Shown: positions 44,928-54,174, counted from the first letter of the stretch. The stretch: 64,000 bases of DNA from Bacteroidales bacterium (GCA_028280405.1 JANQLW010000017.1:50339-114338), one strand, 5' to 3'. Notes: generated by a model from the letters alone, not told the origin. Numbers and translations are program-made.

Positions 44928-47702
44928 TTAAATTTTGAACAATAATTTAAATCCATAATAAACACCTGGATTTCTGGTGTAATAGTAGTTTTCATATCTT
45001 TTTGATTTATATATCGGGTTGCTAAAGAATAAGTTATTAATGCTAACCATCACTTTACATTTATCACCGATCTCTTTTGTCAGTCGAAGGTTAAATAAGA
45101 ATAAAGGAGGCTTTGATTCCTTAATCATCCCTGTATTGATATCCCGTCTATAATCTTCTCTTTCCTTTTCGCTCAATTCATAGTCCTTTTTACCATTTTT
45201 GATAAGATATACGGGATATTCTGAATCAGGGGCATAATAAGAATAATTCTTTTCATTCCATATGGTTTGCATACTTAAACTAACCACATATCGTAATTCC
45301 GGAATATGGTGAATTGCGGTTAAATTGGTAGAAAACATTTCAGTATGATAACCGTCACCTGCTTTAAAAACGGGAAATACTTTGGAGTTCCAACTGGAAC
45401 TATGAATATGAGGTACGATATATTCATTTTTTGTTTGAACATATGATCCATTTAAAACAAAAGAAGTTTTAATAGCTTTTATTTCCGGAATATCAACCTG
45501 AAATTCCACTCCCTTGTTTTCAACTTTCTTATCATTCGAAGGGTAGGTATAACTATTTAATAAAGTATCTGTTTTGATGTACCTGTATTTCGAATGATAC
45601 GCATCAACATATTCGGTAAGTTCATAATTATCCCGTGATAAAAGCACTGGTTCTCTTGTTAAGGTATAAGCATTGTTAACTTTTTCATCAAAGAAAGTGA
45701 TGTCAAAACTAAACTTACTATTTCTATAATTCAGACCTATCTCTTTCTTGTTGGCAGTAGCAACTTTCAAATCCGGATTCTCAGTTTCAAAAACACGTGT
45801 TGTATTTAAAAAGAAATATTCTTTTTGGCCATTACCCAAACTATTATAATAATTCAGGTTTAAAAAGTCGAAGTAAGCTTTTTCGGGATATAAATAAAGC
45901 ATAGGAATCGATTTTGCGGTTTTACCCCAACCTGCTTTTAATCTAAGTTTATTCACTACTTCATATGAAATGTTCATCCTTGGAGAAAAAAACTCGTGTT
46001 TCTTTAAAGAGGAATTATTTACAGGATCATAATTATCATATCTTAAACCTATATTCCCATTAAAACTTCTACCAAATAGCTCAAATTTAAAATCATTCTC
46101 AATATATAAACTGAATGTGTTCAGGGATGGAATATCTTTATAAGGCCTTGGTCTAAGAGAATTATAGGAACTAAATCCTGGAGGATTATTTATATCAAAT
46201 ACCTTCCCTTTTCCATCATTTTTTTCAGTCGTCCACTCACTACCTATCAAAATATGATTTTCACATTTGAGAAAATTCACTAAAAACTCAGCATTTAGCT
46301 TTGCATAGTAACGGGTTGGAATTCCTTCTATTTCCAAATCATACAAGTAAGTATAAGGTACGATATTAACAGGCATTATAGTATCTGTATATGCAGTAGG
46401 TATTGCCTGCATTGGCTCTGAGCGATAACGTGTCATTTCACTGTTCTGCCATTTTCTATTATAACCTAATTGATATTCTATTTTTTTCAGCCATTTTTTA
46501 TTAACATAACATTTCCCGCGGGTAGTTAGTATCAGATACCTTTCCGAGGATCTGATTTTTTCTTCCTCTTTCATATTAATCACACCGGTATTAAAGTCAT
46601 CAAATGTAGAACCGTAAGAAAAGTTTGATTTCGTAACAAGTTGATTTTTCTTGAAAAAAGTTTTTGAATATATCAGGTTGGTATTAATTTTTTTATAGGC
46701 AAAATCTTCTTCATTTTCGGCTTTTAAAGATTTAGTATAATCAATATGCATATTTATAGAACTACCATCTTTTTTTATTTTAAAGCCTTTATCAATACCA
46801 GCCTGTATTAAGCGTGGATCTGATTTAATTTGAAGCTCCAAGGGACTTTTCCCGGATTTTGTTTCTACAATTACAACCCCTGTAGTCAGGTCTCCATATT
46901 TTGCAGATGGGATTCCGGGAATAACAGTAATAGATTCTATATTATCCACTGAGAACTGACGCATATCCAATCCCCTTCCAGCAACCGTACTAAAAATATT
47001 ACTCGCATTCAGCGTATATGTATCAGCAATATTATATAATTGGAGATTTGCATTATTAGACTGGGGCATTCCATCAATGATTGTTTTCAAACCCAGAGAA
47101 TTCATTGCCTCTTTCTCTCCATAATTAATTTTACTATTACTATGTAATTTTACAGCCTGGCGTAATATAATTTGTGAAGGATTATTGAATGATGGATTTT
47201 GTAATAGCTGGCCAGGTAAAAGCTGCATTACATTTTCAAGGTTTGTTGCCTGCAAATGGCCAATTGCCTGACTGTTGATTTCATATTCAGAACCGATACT
47301 TTTCTTTTTAGTTGCAGTAATATTAACTTCTGGTAACCAAAGATTATCTTCTTTTAATTTAACTGTTATATTCTCTTTACTGTTTTTAAAAATTTTCTGT
47401 AATTCCTGATATCCAAGTATTCTGAAATGAACAACTATTGAATCCTGTTTTACTGTATTCATGCTTAAAACAAATCTTCCATCTTTATTGGAAGTAGTGC
47501 TATACAATTGATTTGAAGAGTAAACCAAAACACCTGCCAAGGGAGTATTTGTTCGTTCACAAATTACAATTCCCTGAATACTCAATCCCTCCGTATTATT
47601 CTGAGCTGATAAACTAATCGAGAATAACATAATCAGAAGAAGCGGAAGCGTAAAATATTTTATCAATATCCCTGCTAAAACATTAAAGTATTTACTTTTC
47701 AT
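44928..47702 (-). CDS. TonB-dependent outer-membrane receptor with CarboxypepD_reg-like domain
   Basis: This 924-residue protein has a signal peptide (about 1-33, ending SAQ), a CarboxypepD_reg-like domain (about 43-115: GIVICERTNTPLAGVLVYSS), a plug domain (about 135-265, ending YGDLTTGVVIVETKSG) and a long 22-strand-type barrel to the C-terminus (YYGFKLLFKI). Such receptors import scarce metal complexes, vitamins or glycans with energy from TonB. There is no SusD partner; instead the next gene is a DUF4876 lipoprotein. It heads a seven-gene operon with an ABC module. A palindrome at 47731 lies 29 bases before its start and may be its operator. Substrate not evident. Confidence 0.93.
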   Translation of the reverse strand: MKSKYFNVLAGILIKYFTLPLLLIMLFSISLSAQNNTEGLSIQGIVICERTNTPLAGVLVYSSNQLYSTTSNKDGRFVLSMNTVKQDSIVVHFRILGYQELQKIFKNSKENITVKLKEDNLWLPEVNITATKKKSIGSEYEINSQAIGHLQATNLENVMQLLPGQLLQNPSFNNPSQIILRQAVKLHSNSKINYGEKEAMNSLGLKTIIDGMPQSNNANLQLYNIADTYTLNASNIFSTVAGRGLDMRQFSVDNIESITVIPGIPSAKYGDLTTGVVIVETKSGKSPLELQIKSDPRLIQAGIDKGFKIKKDGSSINMHIDYTKSLKAENEEDFAYKKINTNLIYSKTFFKKNQLVTKSNFSYGSTFDDFNTGVINMKEEEKIRSSERYLILTTRGKCYVNKKWLKKIEYQLGYNRKWQNSEMTRYRSEPMQAIPTAYTDTIMPVNIVPYTYLYDLEIEGIPTRYYAKLNAEFLVNFLKCENHILIGSEWTTEKNDGKGKVFDINNPPGFSSYNSLRPRPYKDIPSLNTFSLYIENDFKFELFGRSFNGNIGLRYDNYDPVNNSSLKKHEFFSPRMNISYEVVNKLRLKAGWGKTAKSIPMLYLYPEKAYFDFLNLNYYNSLGNGQKEYFFLNTTRVFETENPDLKVATANKKEIGLNYRNSKFSFDITFFDEKVNNAYTLTREPVLLSRDNYELTEYVDAYHSKYRYIKTDTLLNSYTYPSNDKKVENKGVEFQVDIPEIKAIKTSFVLNGSYVQTKNEYIVPHIHSSSWNSKVFPVFKAGDGYHTEMFSTNLTAIHHIPELRYVVSLSMQTIWNEKNYSYYAPDSEYPVYLIKNGKKDYELSEKEREDYRRDINTGMIKESKPPLFLFNLRLTKEIGDKCKVMVSINNLFFSNPIYKSKRYENYYYTRNPGVYYGFKLLFKI

Positions 47703-47730
47703 ATTTGTTCAAAATTTGACACATTCATGT

Positions 47731-47747
47731 ACAACAAATATTGTTGT
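47731..47747. promoter_or_regulatory. Palindrome upstream of the TonB receptor operon
   Basis: ACAACAA, three bases, TTGTTGT: perfect 7-bp arms. It is placed 29-45 bases before the receptor start codon, where a repressor would cover the promoter. It does not resemble the GAACANTGTTC site of the TetR locus. Confidence 0.45.
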
Positions 47748-48112
47748 CATATCAATACATTCTAGGAAATTCAATAAACGGTATTATAAAAGTTGTTCTC
47801 AGTCCAGCTTTATAGTCTTTAGATATATTTTGTAAGTCGAATTTCTCTATTCCTATCCTGTCAAAAGATATTTTAACCAGTTTGATCAGATACCTAAAAA
47901 GAATAGGAAGTACAAATTTAGATTGAAGAAACAGTTCCGGCAATCATCAGAAATAATGATTTTTATGAAGGAATATTTGAACTAATTGTAAGTTTCAATC
48001 TAATTGGCAAAAATTTTGACTGTTCAGTTAGTAAAAAAGGTTAAAACCGTAGCCTTAACCTTTTCAAACCATATTTATTTAAGATAACTGATAATCATAT
48101 TAATACAAAAGT
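47748..48112. other. Intergenic region, no gene found
   Basis: This 365-base AT-rich gap lies upstream of the TonB operon and downstream of the CARDB protein gene. A minus-strand frame of about 63 codons (47752-47943) exists but has no recognisable product and would overlap the promoter region of the TonB operon. Confidence 0.5.
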
Positions 48113-49594
48113 TTAATTTATGATAATTTTCTTAACATATTTTTTCCCATTTTCTTTAAGCACAATATGATATAAACCTTTATTAAATCTACCCAAGTTA
48201 ACCTCATAAGTTCCGGTATCCTCAATTGGTTTATTATATACTAATTGCCCCTGTTCATTAAAAATTTCCAGACTAAATATATTCTTAATAGGGATATCAA
48301 CTTTAAATTTGCCTGTTGACGGATTTGGATAAACCTTAATTTCCAAATCATCATTTTCATTATCTAATAGATTGTTATCATTAATTTTTTCAGATATTCC
48401 CATTGATTTGGAAGAACCGCCTCCATAAATATAAATTTTTGCCGTTTTATGATTGTTATCCGAATCTAATTCTGTGGTATTATTATATCGGTTAATCTTT
48501 GAATGAATATAATAATATCCACTTGAAATATTATTATTGAAAGAGAACTCATTCGGGATTAGAACACTAAAAGATGCTGTCAATTCACTTCCCGGGCTTA
48601 TACTGCTGGTTCCTACCGGCCCACCTAACTGAACCCAATTATAAGCTTCATATTCCTGGCTATCTGAAAGAAAGAAATAGATTTCATTAGGCTGTGCTGA
48701 AACATTGCCGATATTCTTATAATAAATAGTACCACTGGCATACTCATTCGTTCTATACGATGGGCTGTTATTTACTAAACTATAGTTTGAAGTAAGTTCT
48801 ATTTTAGTTATTGCCAGATCAGGCAATGCTGCTTTTATAGAAATAGCGGTAGATTTCAGGTTATTATTTTCATTGCTCTCATCAATACTCGTATTCCCAT
48901 CTGCCTCAAAAACGAGATAATAATTTCCTGCACTTGTATTCCCAGGAATACTTATGCTTTTTGAATATGTTCCAATGGCATTTGCTGCCAATCCGGATAC
49001 AGTAAAGTCCGTAATTTTATTTTCTTTGGCATTTGAAGTACTGCTTAAATAAACATAAACTTTTGATGCTGCTGCACTGAAATTCCCAATATTTTTAATT
49101 TGGCAACTTAATTGGACATTCTCACCAGCTACAACTGAACTTTTATTTGCATTTGCTGAGACAATGGTTAAATCTGGTGCAACTCTTGCAAATGTTACAC
49201 TTCCAACCGGGCATAGATCAGCATATTCTGACCAAAAATCAAAAAATTTCTGAAACGAGGATAAATTAATCCCCTCAAAATCTCCACTATTGGAAAATCT
49301 TAAGATTTCATCATAATATGGACAATCATAGTAAACCTCAGAAGATAAACTCATTGGAAAAATATCCTCATATATATTTAAATAATACAATAGATTATTA
49401 CTAGTTTTCTTAATAGTTAAACGATTATTCTGAAATGAATACTGACAATCAGAAAATTGATAAGGAGCTTGTTGTATTTGACTCGTAACATCAATTCCAT
49501 TTGCAAAATATTTTACAGAAATATTTGCCTGAGCTTTAAATGCTGACAAAGAAAGAATGGAAAAAACAAAAATAATTAATAGTTTTTTTTTCAT
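48113..49594 (-). CDS. Secreted CARDB-repeat protein with type A T9SS sorting domain
   Basis: This 493-residue protein has a signal peptide (about 1-22), an N-terminal domain of about 120 residues with several Cys and Tyr, and two CARDB-type Ig-like domains (about 145-255, PDLTIVSANANKSSVVAGEN; and 258-390, PDLAITKIEL). The end is a type A sorting domain (about 415-493: VYPNPSTGKFKV, LEIFNEQGQLVYN, KGLYHIVLKENGKKYVKKII). It should be exported by the T9SS and fixed to the surface or released. CARDB domains are usually adhesive or structural. It stands alone. The N-terminal part matches nothing I recognise. Confidence 0.88.
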   Translation of the reverse strand: MKKKLLIIFVFSILSLSAFKAQANISVKYFANGIDVTSQIQQAPYQFSDCQYSFQNNRLTIKKTSNNLLYYLNIYEDIFPMSLSSEVYYDCPYYDEILRFSNSGDFEGINLSSFQKFFDFWSEYADLCPVGSVTFARVAPDLTIVSANANKSSVVAGENVQLSCQIKNIGNFSAAASKVYVYLSSTSNAKENKITDFTVSGLAANAIGTYSKSISIPGNTSAGNYYLVFEADGNTSIDESNENNNLKSTAISIKAALPDLAITKIELTSNYSLVNNSPSYRTNEYASGTIYYKNIGNVSAQPNEIYFFLSDSQEYEAYNWVQLGGPVGTSSISPGSELTASFSVLIPNEFSFNNNISSGYYYIHSKINRYNNTTELDSDNNHKTAKIYIYGGGSSKSMGISEKINDNNLLDNENDDLEIKVYPNPSTGKFKVDIPIKNIFSLEIFNEQGQLVYNKPIEDTGTYEVNLGRFNKGLYHIVLKENGKKYVKKIIIN

Positions 49595-49925
49595 AATTTA
49601 AATATTTAAGATTATTACATTTCAATAAAAAAACATCAATAAGCTTAAGATCATAATATTACAGATTCATATATCTACTAAATCATTTAAAGAAAAAAGT
49701 CATAAACTGACATTGAAACTTTTCTTCGGTTTTAATATTAATAATAGTGGGGAGTTTTAATAAAGCCTGGAAGTTTCATTTATGCTAAGTTAAATTAAGA
49801 AATTTATACTATCAATACTAAGAAATTAGGATATTTGACATATCATGTTTGGTATAAGTCAAAAATTAAATTATTTTGATTTTTATCAATATTTAGGATT
49901 AAAAATAGTACAGACAAAATTACTA
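49595..49925. other. Intergenic region, no gene found
   Basis: This 331-base AT-rich gap lies between two minus-strand genes. Apart from stop-rich frames I see nothing in it. Confidence 0.5.
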
Positions 49926-50531
49926 CTACCGCCTCACATCATCCGGGCTAATAAAATTATTCATCATAGCGTATACGGTAAGGCCAGCAATGGTTTTTAT
50001 TTCCAATTTTTCAGTAATATTCTTCCTATGGGTAATAACGGTATTTATACTGATAAAAAGTTTATTGGCAATTTCTTTATTTGAATAACCAAGTGCAACA
50101 ACTTTAAGAACTTCTATTTCCCTGTCACTCAACAAACTCATTCCGGGATCATTCTCATTGTTTTCGGTTTCAGGTTCAAATAAAAAAGCCTGAAACTTTT
50201 CCAAAACACTTTTCTGGTTATCCATGTTAAATATGGCATTCTTATATTGGCACTCTCCAGTAGCATTTGATCTTAAAATCATTATTTTATTCTTTGGACA
50301 ATATTTCTCAAAATAATCCATACAACAAGATTGAGAATCTGGGAAAATATCTTCAGTAACAATTATAAAATCACATTTGATTCGTTTCACAACAGATTTA
50401 AGTTCATCAAGATTAGTCACCTCAAATGATTCCGGCTCTACACCAATAACACTTAAAAATGTTTTTATCCCGAGCCTGTATAAAAACTGCCTGGCAGCAA
50501 TAACGACCTGTATTTTCTTAATTTCTTCCAC
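49926..50531 (-). CDS. LuxR-type regulator with degenerate receiver domain
   Basis: At 201 residues the length fits a NarL-type response regulator. The C-terminal domain is intact: LLSDREIEVLKVVALGYSNK then EIANKLFISINTVITHRKNI, the LuxR helix-turn-helix. The N-terminal domain has the receiver size but not its chemistry: the acidic pair usually at VDD is replaced (IQVVIAARQF), and the strand that should carry the phospho-acceptor reads FIIVTEDIF without the usual D-x-x-MP. It is probably not controlled by phosphorylation. It overlaps the upstream hemerythrin gene by 14 bases, so its activity may follow the state of that protein, which is inference. Confidence 0.85.
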   Translation of the reverse strand: MEEIKKIQVVIAARQFLYRLGIKTFLSVIGVEPESFEVTNLDELKSVVKRIKCDFIIVTEDIFPDSQSCCMDYFEKYCPKNKIMILRSNATGECQYKNAIFNMDNQKSVLEKFQAFLFEPETENNENDPGMSLLSDREIEVLKVVALGYSNKEIANKLFISINTVITHRKNITEKLEIKTIAGLTVYAMMNNFISPDDVRR

Positions 50532-51288
50532 TTGCTTCCAAAACTTTTTGTTCTAAGAGTTTTACTTTAGGAACAAGAACTTTTTCCTCTATACGAGTGT
50601 GGTTTTCTAAATCAGATTCCAATCTGAACAATTCCGCAAGTAGTTGTTGGCAAGTTTCATTACTGAATTCAGGAGGAAGAAATTTTATCAGCAAATTTTT
50701 TAGATCGCCTAGTTTAATTTCCAGGCTATCGTGATTGATCTCATATTTCTCAATTGACTCATTCACAATCTGATCATACAATATATCACTGCAATATTTT
50801 GTTGCAAATGCTTCCTCAAGAGATATGATATAAGGGAATACTTCGTCTTCTTCATTATCGAGATGTTTCTTCAGCTCCAATCTGTATTCTTTGAAAAAGT
50901 TATTGATCAATTGAATATTTCTCAAGTTATTTTCGGAAGTAAGCTTACTTATCTTATCAATATAATCCTGAATTTCCGGAACTTTCACTTCACAATAATA
51001 GGAATGGGCATTTCTTAAATACTGAATAATCAGGTATGAAGTATAATTCTGCAATTCTTCTTTAGGGAAATAATTCGGATTATGATACGAATTTATAATT
51101 TCCAGGAAAAACGAAACGTTTAGATTATACTCATCACATACTTCAATGACTGTTTTGTTTCCAAAGCCAAATTTGATCCCAAAACGGTTTATAACTGGTA
51201 TTAGTATGTAGTTGCGATGGATTACATCCGCCATTTTTGTATTTGCAGTAAAAGGTAAATTCTTATTCATTGTATATATCTTCATCAT
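50518..51288 (-). CDS. RIC/ScdA-like hemerythrin-domain protein
   Basis: This protein is 256 residues, or 250 if the Met at residue 7 is used (MNKNLPFTANTKMADVI). The N-terminal part (about 8-65) resembles the ScdA/DUF542 domain (MADVIHRNYILIPVINRFGI), although the usual conserved cysteine pair is not seen. The C-terminal all-helical domain (about 85-245) carries hemerythrin-type ligands: H97 region (RNAHSYYC), HLDNEEDEVFP and ENHTRIEEKVLVPK. RIC proteins contain a di-iron site and repair iron-sulfur clusters after nitrosative or oxidative stress. Here it is translationally coupled to a LuxR-type regulator, which is not the standard setting and suggests a sensory role. Confidence 0.85.
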   Translation of the reverse strand: MMKIYTMNKNLPFTANTKMADVIHRNYILIPVINRFGIKFGFGNKTVIEVCDEYNLNVSFFLEIINSYHNPNYFPKEELQNYTSYLIIQYLRNAHSYYCEVKVPEIQDYIDKISKLTSENNLRNIQLINNFFKEYRLELKKHLDNEEDEVFPYIISLEEAFATKYCSDILYDQIVNESIEKYEINHDSLEIKLGDLKNLLIKFLPPEFSNETCQQLLAELFRLESDLENHTRIEEKVLVPKVKLLEQKVLEASGRN

Positions 51289-51322
51289 ATAAATATATCC
51301 TGCTTAATTCTACTATTTAGCC

Positions 51323-51330
51323 CAAAAATA
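51323..51330 (-). promoter_or_regulatory. Possible -7 box for the RIC-like gene
   Basis: On the minus strand this reads TATTTTTG, matching TAnnTTTG, and lies 35 bases before the start at 51288. No clear -33 TTG is seen at the right spacing. Confidence 0.35.
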
Positions 51331-51460
51331 TTTCTACATAAAATTACTAGATAAAGATTTAATTAAAGGCTATTCTATTCGAAAAATTAGCATATACTTA
51401 TGTATAATCCATGCTTTTTGATATTTAATTTACCAAATTAAGTAAAACGTAAACATGAAA

Positions 51461-51482
51461 AAATCATAAGATCTTATGATTT
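51461..51482. promoter_or_regulatory. 22-bp perfect palindrome, candidate operator
   Basis: The half-site AAATCATAAGA is followed immediately by its exact complement TCTTATGATTT. A partial third half (AAATCTTATGG) follows a few bases later (from about 51487). It lies between divergent genes, 170 bases from the RIC-like gene start, and is a plausible binding site for the adjacent LuxR-type regulator. Confidence 0.5.
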
Positions 51483-51721
51483 ATGGAAATCTTATGGTAG
51501 TAATACTAAAATAATTATAAATGTAATTGGTTCACTCTCCTTAAAAAGGAATCGTTGATTTACATATTTGAATCTAAATTAAAAAAACTTAGTAGACTTC
51601 TAATTTTATGACACTTACACATATAAACCACCATGCAATTTGATGATTATTTAGAATAACTCTTTACAAATACTTTTTTTTATAATATATTTACTCTACC
51701 TAGAAAACAATCAATAGCATC

Positions 51722-51940
51722 ATGGACGTAGTTAAAAAAAAGGATTTAGATTTAAAGATCGACTTTCACACCTACACCAAGTCGGAAATAAAAGGGCTGG
51801 GAATGCAGCCTATTAATAATCACAAAATGAATTATTCTGTTTATGAAAAAGATGATAAAGTTTTCTTTTTCGAGGAATTAAGCATGGATAATTACAGATT
51901 ATATTGCGTTACTAGCAGAAAGTCATTTTACCTTTCTTAA
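51722..51940 (+). CDS. Small protein of unknown function
   Basis: This 72-residue, charged, soluble protein has no signal peptide, with a short beta-like C-terminus (YSVYEKDDKVFFFEELSMDN, then YRLYCVTSRKSFYLS). The gene is well delimited: ATG at 51722, stop at 51938-51940, and a strong terminator 24 bases downstream, which supports it being real. I do not recognise a family. Confidence 0.6.
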   Translation: MDVVKKKDLDLKIDFHTYTKSEIKGLGMQPINNHKMNYSVYEKDDKVFFFEELSMDNYRLYCVTSRKSFYLS

Positions 51941-51964
51941 CTGGAATTAATAATTTTTAACAGA

Positions 51965-51990
51965 GGGTCGTTTAAAACGGCCCTTTTTTT
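51965..51990 (+). terminator. Rho-independent terminator
   Basis: GGGTCGTTT pairs with AAACGGCCC (one G-T wobble) across 51965-51983, followed by seven T (51984-51990). It ends the small gene at 51722-51940. Confidence 0.85.
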
Positions 51991-52038
51991 ATTTTCTCAA
52001 TTTACTACCACATAGCATAAATCACCGCAAGCATTTCC

Positions 52039-52046
52039 TATATTTG
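52039..52046 (+). promoter_or_regulatory. Bacteroidota -7 box for the Cache kinase gene
   Basis: TATATTTG matches TAnnTTTG and lies 19 bases before the ATG at 52066, giving a very short leader. The -33 element is not clear. Confidence 0.5.
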
Positions 52047-52065
52047 CAAAATAATCTAATTGACA

Positions 52066-54174
52066 ATGAAACGCTTCCATTTTAAACTCAGTGTAAAACT
52101 AAAGCTTCATCTTTACATTATCATAGGAATCATTGTCACGATTTCTGTAATTACCATTTTCTCAATTCAAAAATCGCGTAAAGAAATTGATTTATCCATA
52201 GAGAAAAGCTTAATTCAGGAAATTCACGCCATCCATAAAATGTTTGAGCGAGAACATGCCTTAAAGCTTGAAAAAGTAAAAACCGATTTACGAATTGTTC
52301 ATGAATTGTTTTACAAGCAAAACTTTGAAATTTCAAATAAGAAGTATGTTATTGAAGTGGAAAATCAGAATAATTCTGTCAAACATAAAACCAGCTTAAA
52401 CGAATGGTTTCTCAACGGGAAAAAAGTTCATGAAGATTTCAGCTTTGTGGATAAAACCTATAGGCTTTTTGGAGGCACCACTACAATTTTCCAAAAAAGT
52501 GATAGTGGTTATGTAAGGATTTCTACAACTGTTCCCAAATTAGACGGAAGCCGTGCATTGAACACTTTCATTCCTTTTGATTCTCCCGTAGTTCAAACCA
52601 CAGAAAAGGGAAATATTTTTTACGGTAGGGCTTATGTAGTTAACGACTGGTATATCACTGCCTATGAACCAATAAAAAAAGGTAATGATATTGTTGGGAT
52701 GCTTTATGTAGGTGACAAGGAAAAAGATCTGGATGTATTACAAAAAATTCTATCGAGTATTAAACTTGGTAAGAGCGGGTATATTTTTGCTTTTGACAAA
52801 AAGCATAATATGATCATGCATCCAAACATGATGCAAGCAGAAACAGAATTACCGGATTTATTAGAATCTATACATACTAGAAAAAAAGGCATTTTAAGAT
52901 ATTTTCATCCTGACAGAAAAGAAAATACTCTTGTGGCATTCGATTATTTTCCGGAATTTGAATTGTATATTGCAGCTTCCATTAATGAGAAAGATGAAAC
53001 CAACACATTAGTAAAAGGAATTATTTATAATTCCTTATTACTTGCCCTGATAATGATCATCATTTTTTCAGTATTTACCTATTATGTAACTACAGATAAT
53101 ATTCATAGTTTTTTGGAACAGCTTGAACAATCTAATTTAAAACTTGCTTCGGCCCAAAAAGAAATTAGATCAACCGAACAAAAATTCAGGGCTTTATTCA
53201 ATAATAGCAGTGATGAAATATTTGTGAGTGACCTTTATGGAAATATCTTATTGGTAAATGATTTAATATGCAAAACTTTAGGATATACCAAAGAAGAGTT
53301 AACAGGTATGCATTTCCGTGATTTAAAAACGGAACAATATTATGGAAGTGTTGACAAAAACCTGGATACCATAAGAAAACTAGGAAAACTCCGGCATGAA
53401 TCCGAACATGTTACCAAGTCGGGAAAAGTTATTCCGGTAGAAATGAAAAGTAAAATAATTGATTTTGATAATCAAAGAGCAATATTGACAATATCAAGGG
53501 ATATTACGGAACGCAAGGAAATTGAAGATAAAATTCTAAGAACGATTATTTCTACCGAAGAAAAAGAAAGAAAAAGATTTGCAGCAGACTTACATGACGA
53601 TCTGGCCCCTATTTTATCAACAATAAAATTATATTCCGATCTTCTAAAAAAAGATGATTTAAAAAATCTAAACAAAGCTGATGCCATTAATAATATTGAT
53701 GAATTAGTTGAAATGGCCTTACGTACAACCAAGGAAATCTCAAATAATATCAGGCCTAATATACTTCAGGACTTTGGATTAGCTGCAGCTGTGAATGAGT
53801 TCTGTAACTTTCTTAAACAAACTAAATCCATCAACATTTCCTTAAGTACAGAAAATTATAAGATCGAAAAACGGGGAATTGAAGAATCGATATTGTATCA
53901 GGCGGTTAAGGAGCTTATCAATAATACCCTCAAACATGCCAAAGCTGAAAAAATTAAGATTGATCTAAAAAGTTTTGGTGATCAAGTAATACTGTATTAT
54001 CGAGATGATGGTATTGGTTTTGATATTAAAGAGGCAACTTCTTCAAAATCAGGATTAGGAATTTATAATATACTTAATAAGATTAAAACAATAAATGGCA
54101 GCTGTGATATGCATAGTGAAAAAGGAAAGGGAATGTTTATTATCATTTCCATTAAATTAAAAATGAATAATTAA
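52066..54174 (+). CDS. Sensor histidine kinase: Cache, PAS, HisKA_3
   Basis: The ATG at 52066 is chosen; an in-frame TTG at 52060 is less likely. The protein has 702 residues. A membrane segment at about 15-34 precedes a periplasmic Cache-type sensor (about 40-320, with NDIVGMLYVGDKEKD and KLGKSGYIFAFDKKHN, typical of Cache3/Cache2 fusions of methyl-accepting and kinase proteins). A second membrane segment lies at about 325-345, and a PAS domain at about 370-490. The kinase is of the NarX type: phospho-acceptor His510 in AADLHDDLAP, and an HATPase with NNTLKHAKA and DDGIGF, GLGIYNI. NarX-type kinases normally pair with LuxR-type regulators; candidates in the window are at 62160 and 49926, but neither is adjacent. 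Confidence 0.92.
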   Translation: MKRFHFKLSVKLKLHLYIIIGIIVTISVITIFSIQKSRKEIDLSIEKSLIQEIHAIHKMFEREHALKLEKVKTDLRIVHELFYKQNFEISNKKYVIEVENQNNSVKHKTSLNEWFLNGKKVHEDFSFVDKTYRLFGGTTTIFQKSDSGYVRISTTVPKLDGSRALNTFIPFDSPVVQTTEKGNIFYGRAYVVNDWYITAYEPIKKGNDIVGMLYVGDKEKDLDVLQKILSSIKLGKSGYIFAFDKKHNMIMHPNMMQAETELPDLLESIHTRKKGILRYFHPDRKENTLVAFDYFPEFELYIAASINEKDETNTLVKGIIYNSLLLALIMIIIFSVFTYYVTTDNIHSFLEQLEQSNLKLASAQKEIRSTEQKFRALFNNSSDEIFVSDLYGNILLVNDLICKTLGYTKEELTGMHFRDLKTEQYYGSVDKNLDTIRKLGKLRHESEHVTKSGKVIPVEMKSKIIDFDNQRAILTISRDITERKEIEDKILRTIISTEEKERKRFAADLHDDLAPILSTIKLYSDLLKKDDLKNLNKADAINNIDELVEMALRTTKEISNNIRPNILQDFGLAAAVNEFCNFLKQTKSINISLSTENYKIEKRGIEESILYQAVKELINNTLKHAKAEKIKIDLKSFGDQVILYYRDDGIGFDIKEATSSKSGLGIYNILNKIKTINGSCDMHSEKGKGMFIIISIKLKMNN

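Larger units (their letters stand above)
51289..51721. other. Divergent intergenic region with a perfect palindrome
   Basis: This 433-base gap lies between the leftward hemerythrin-regulator pair and a rightward small gene. It contains a 22-bp perfect palindrome (51461-51482) and a possible -7 box for the leftward genes (51323-51330). No RNA gene recognised. Confidence 0.55.

Noticed and set aside
47752..47943. 63-codon minus-strand frame upstream of the TonB operon
   Set aside because: No family, no start context, overlaps the promoter region and is flanked by AT-rich non-coding DNA.
49845..50084. 79-codon plus-strand frame at the end of the LuxR-type gene
   Set aside because: Mostly antisense to the conserved helix-turn-helix coding region; composition is that of a shadow frame.
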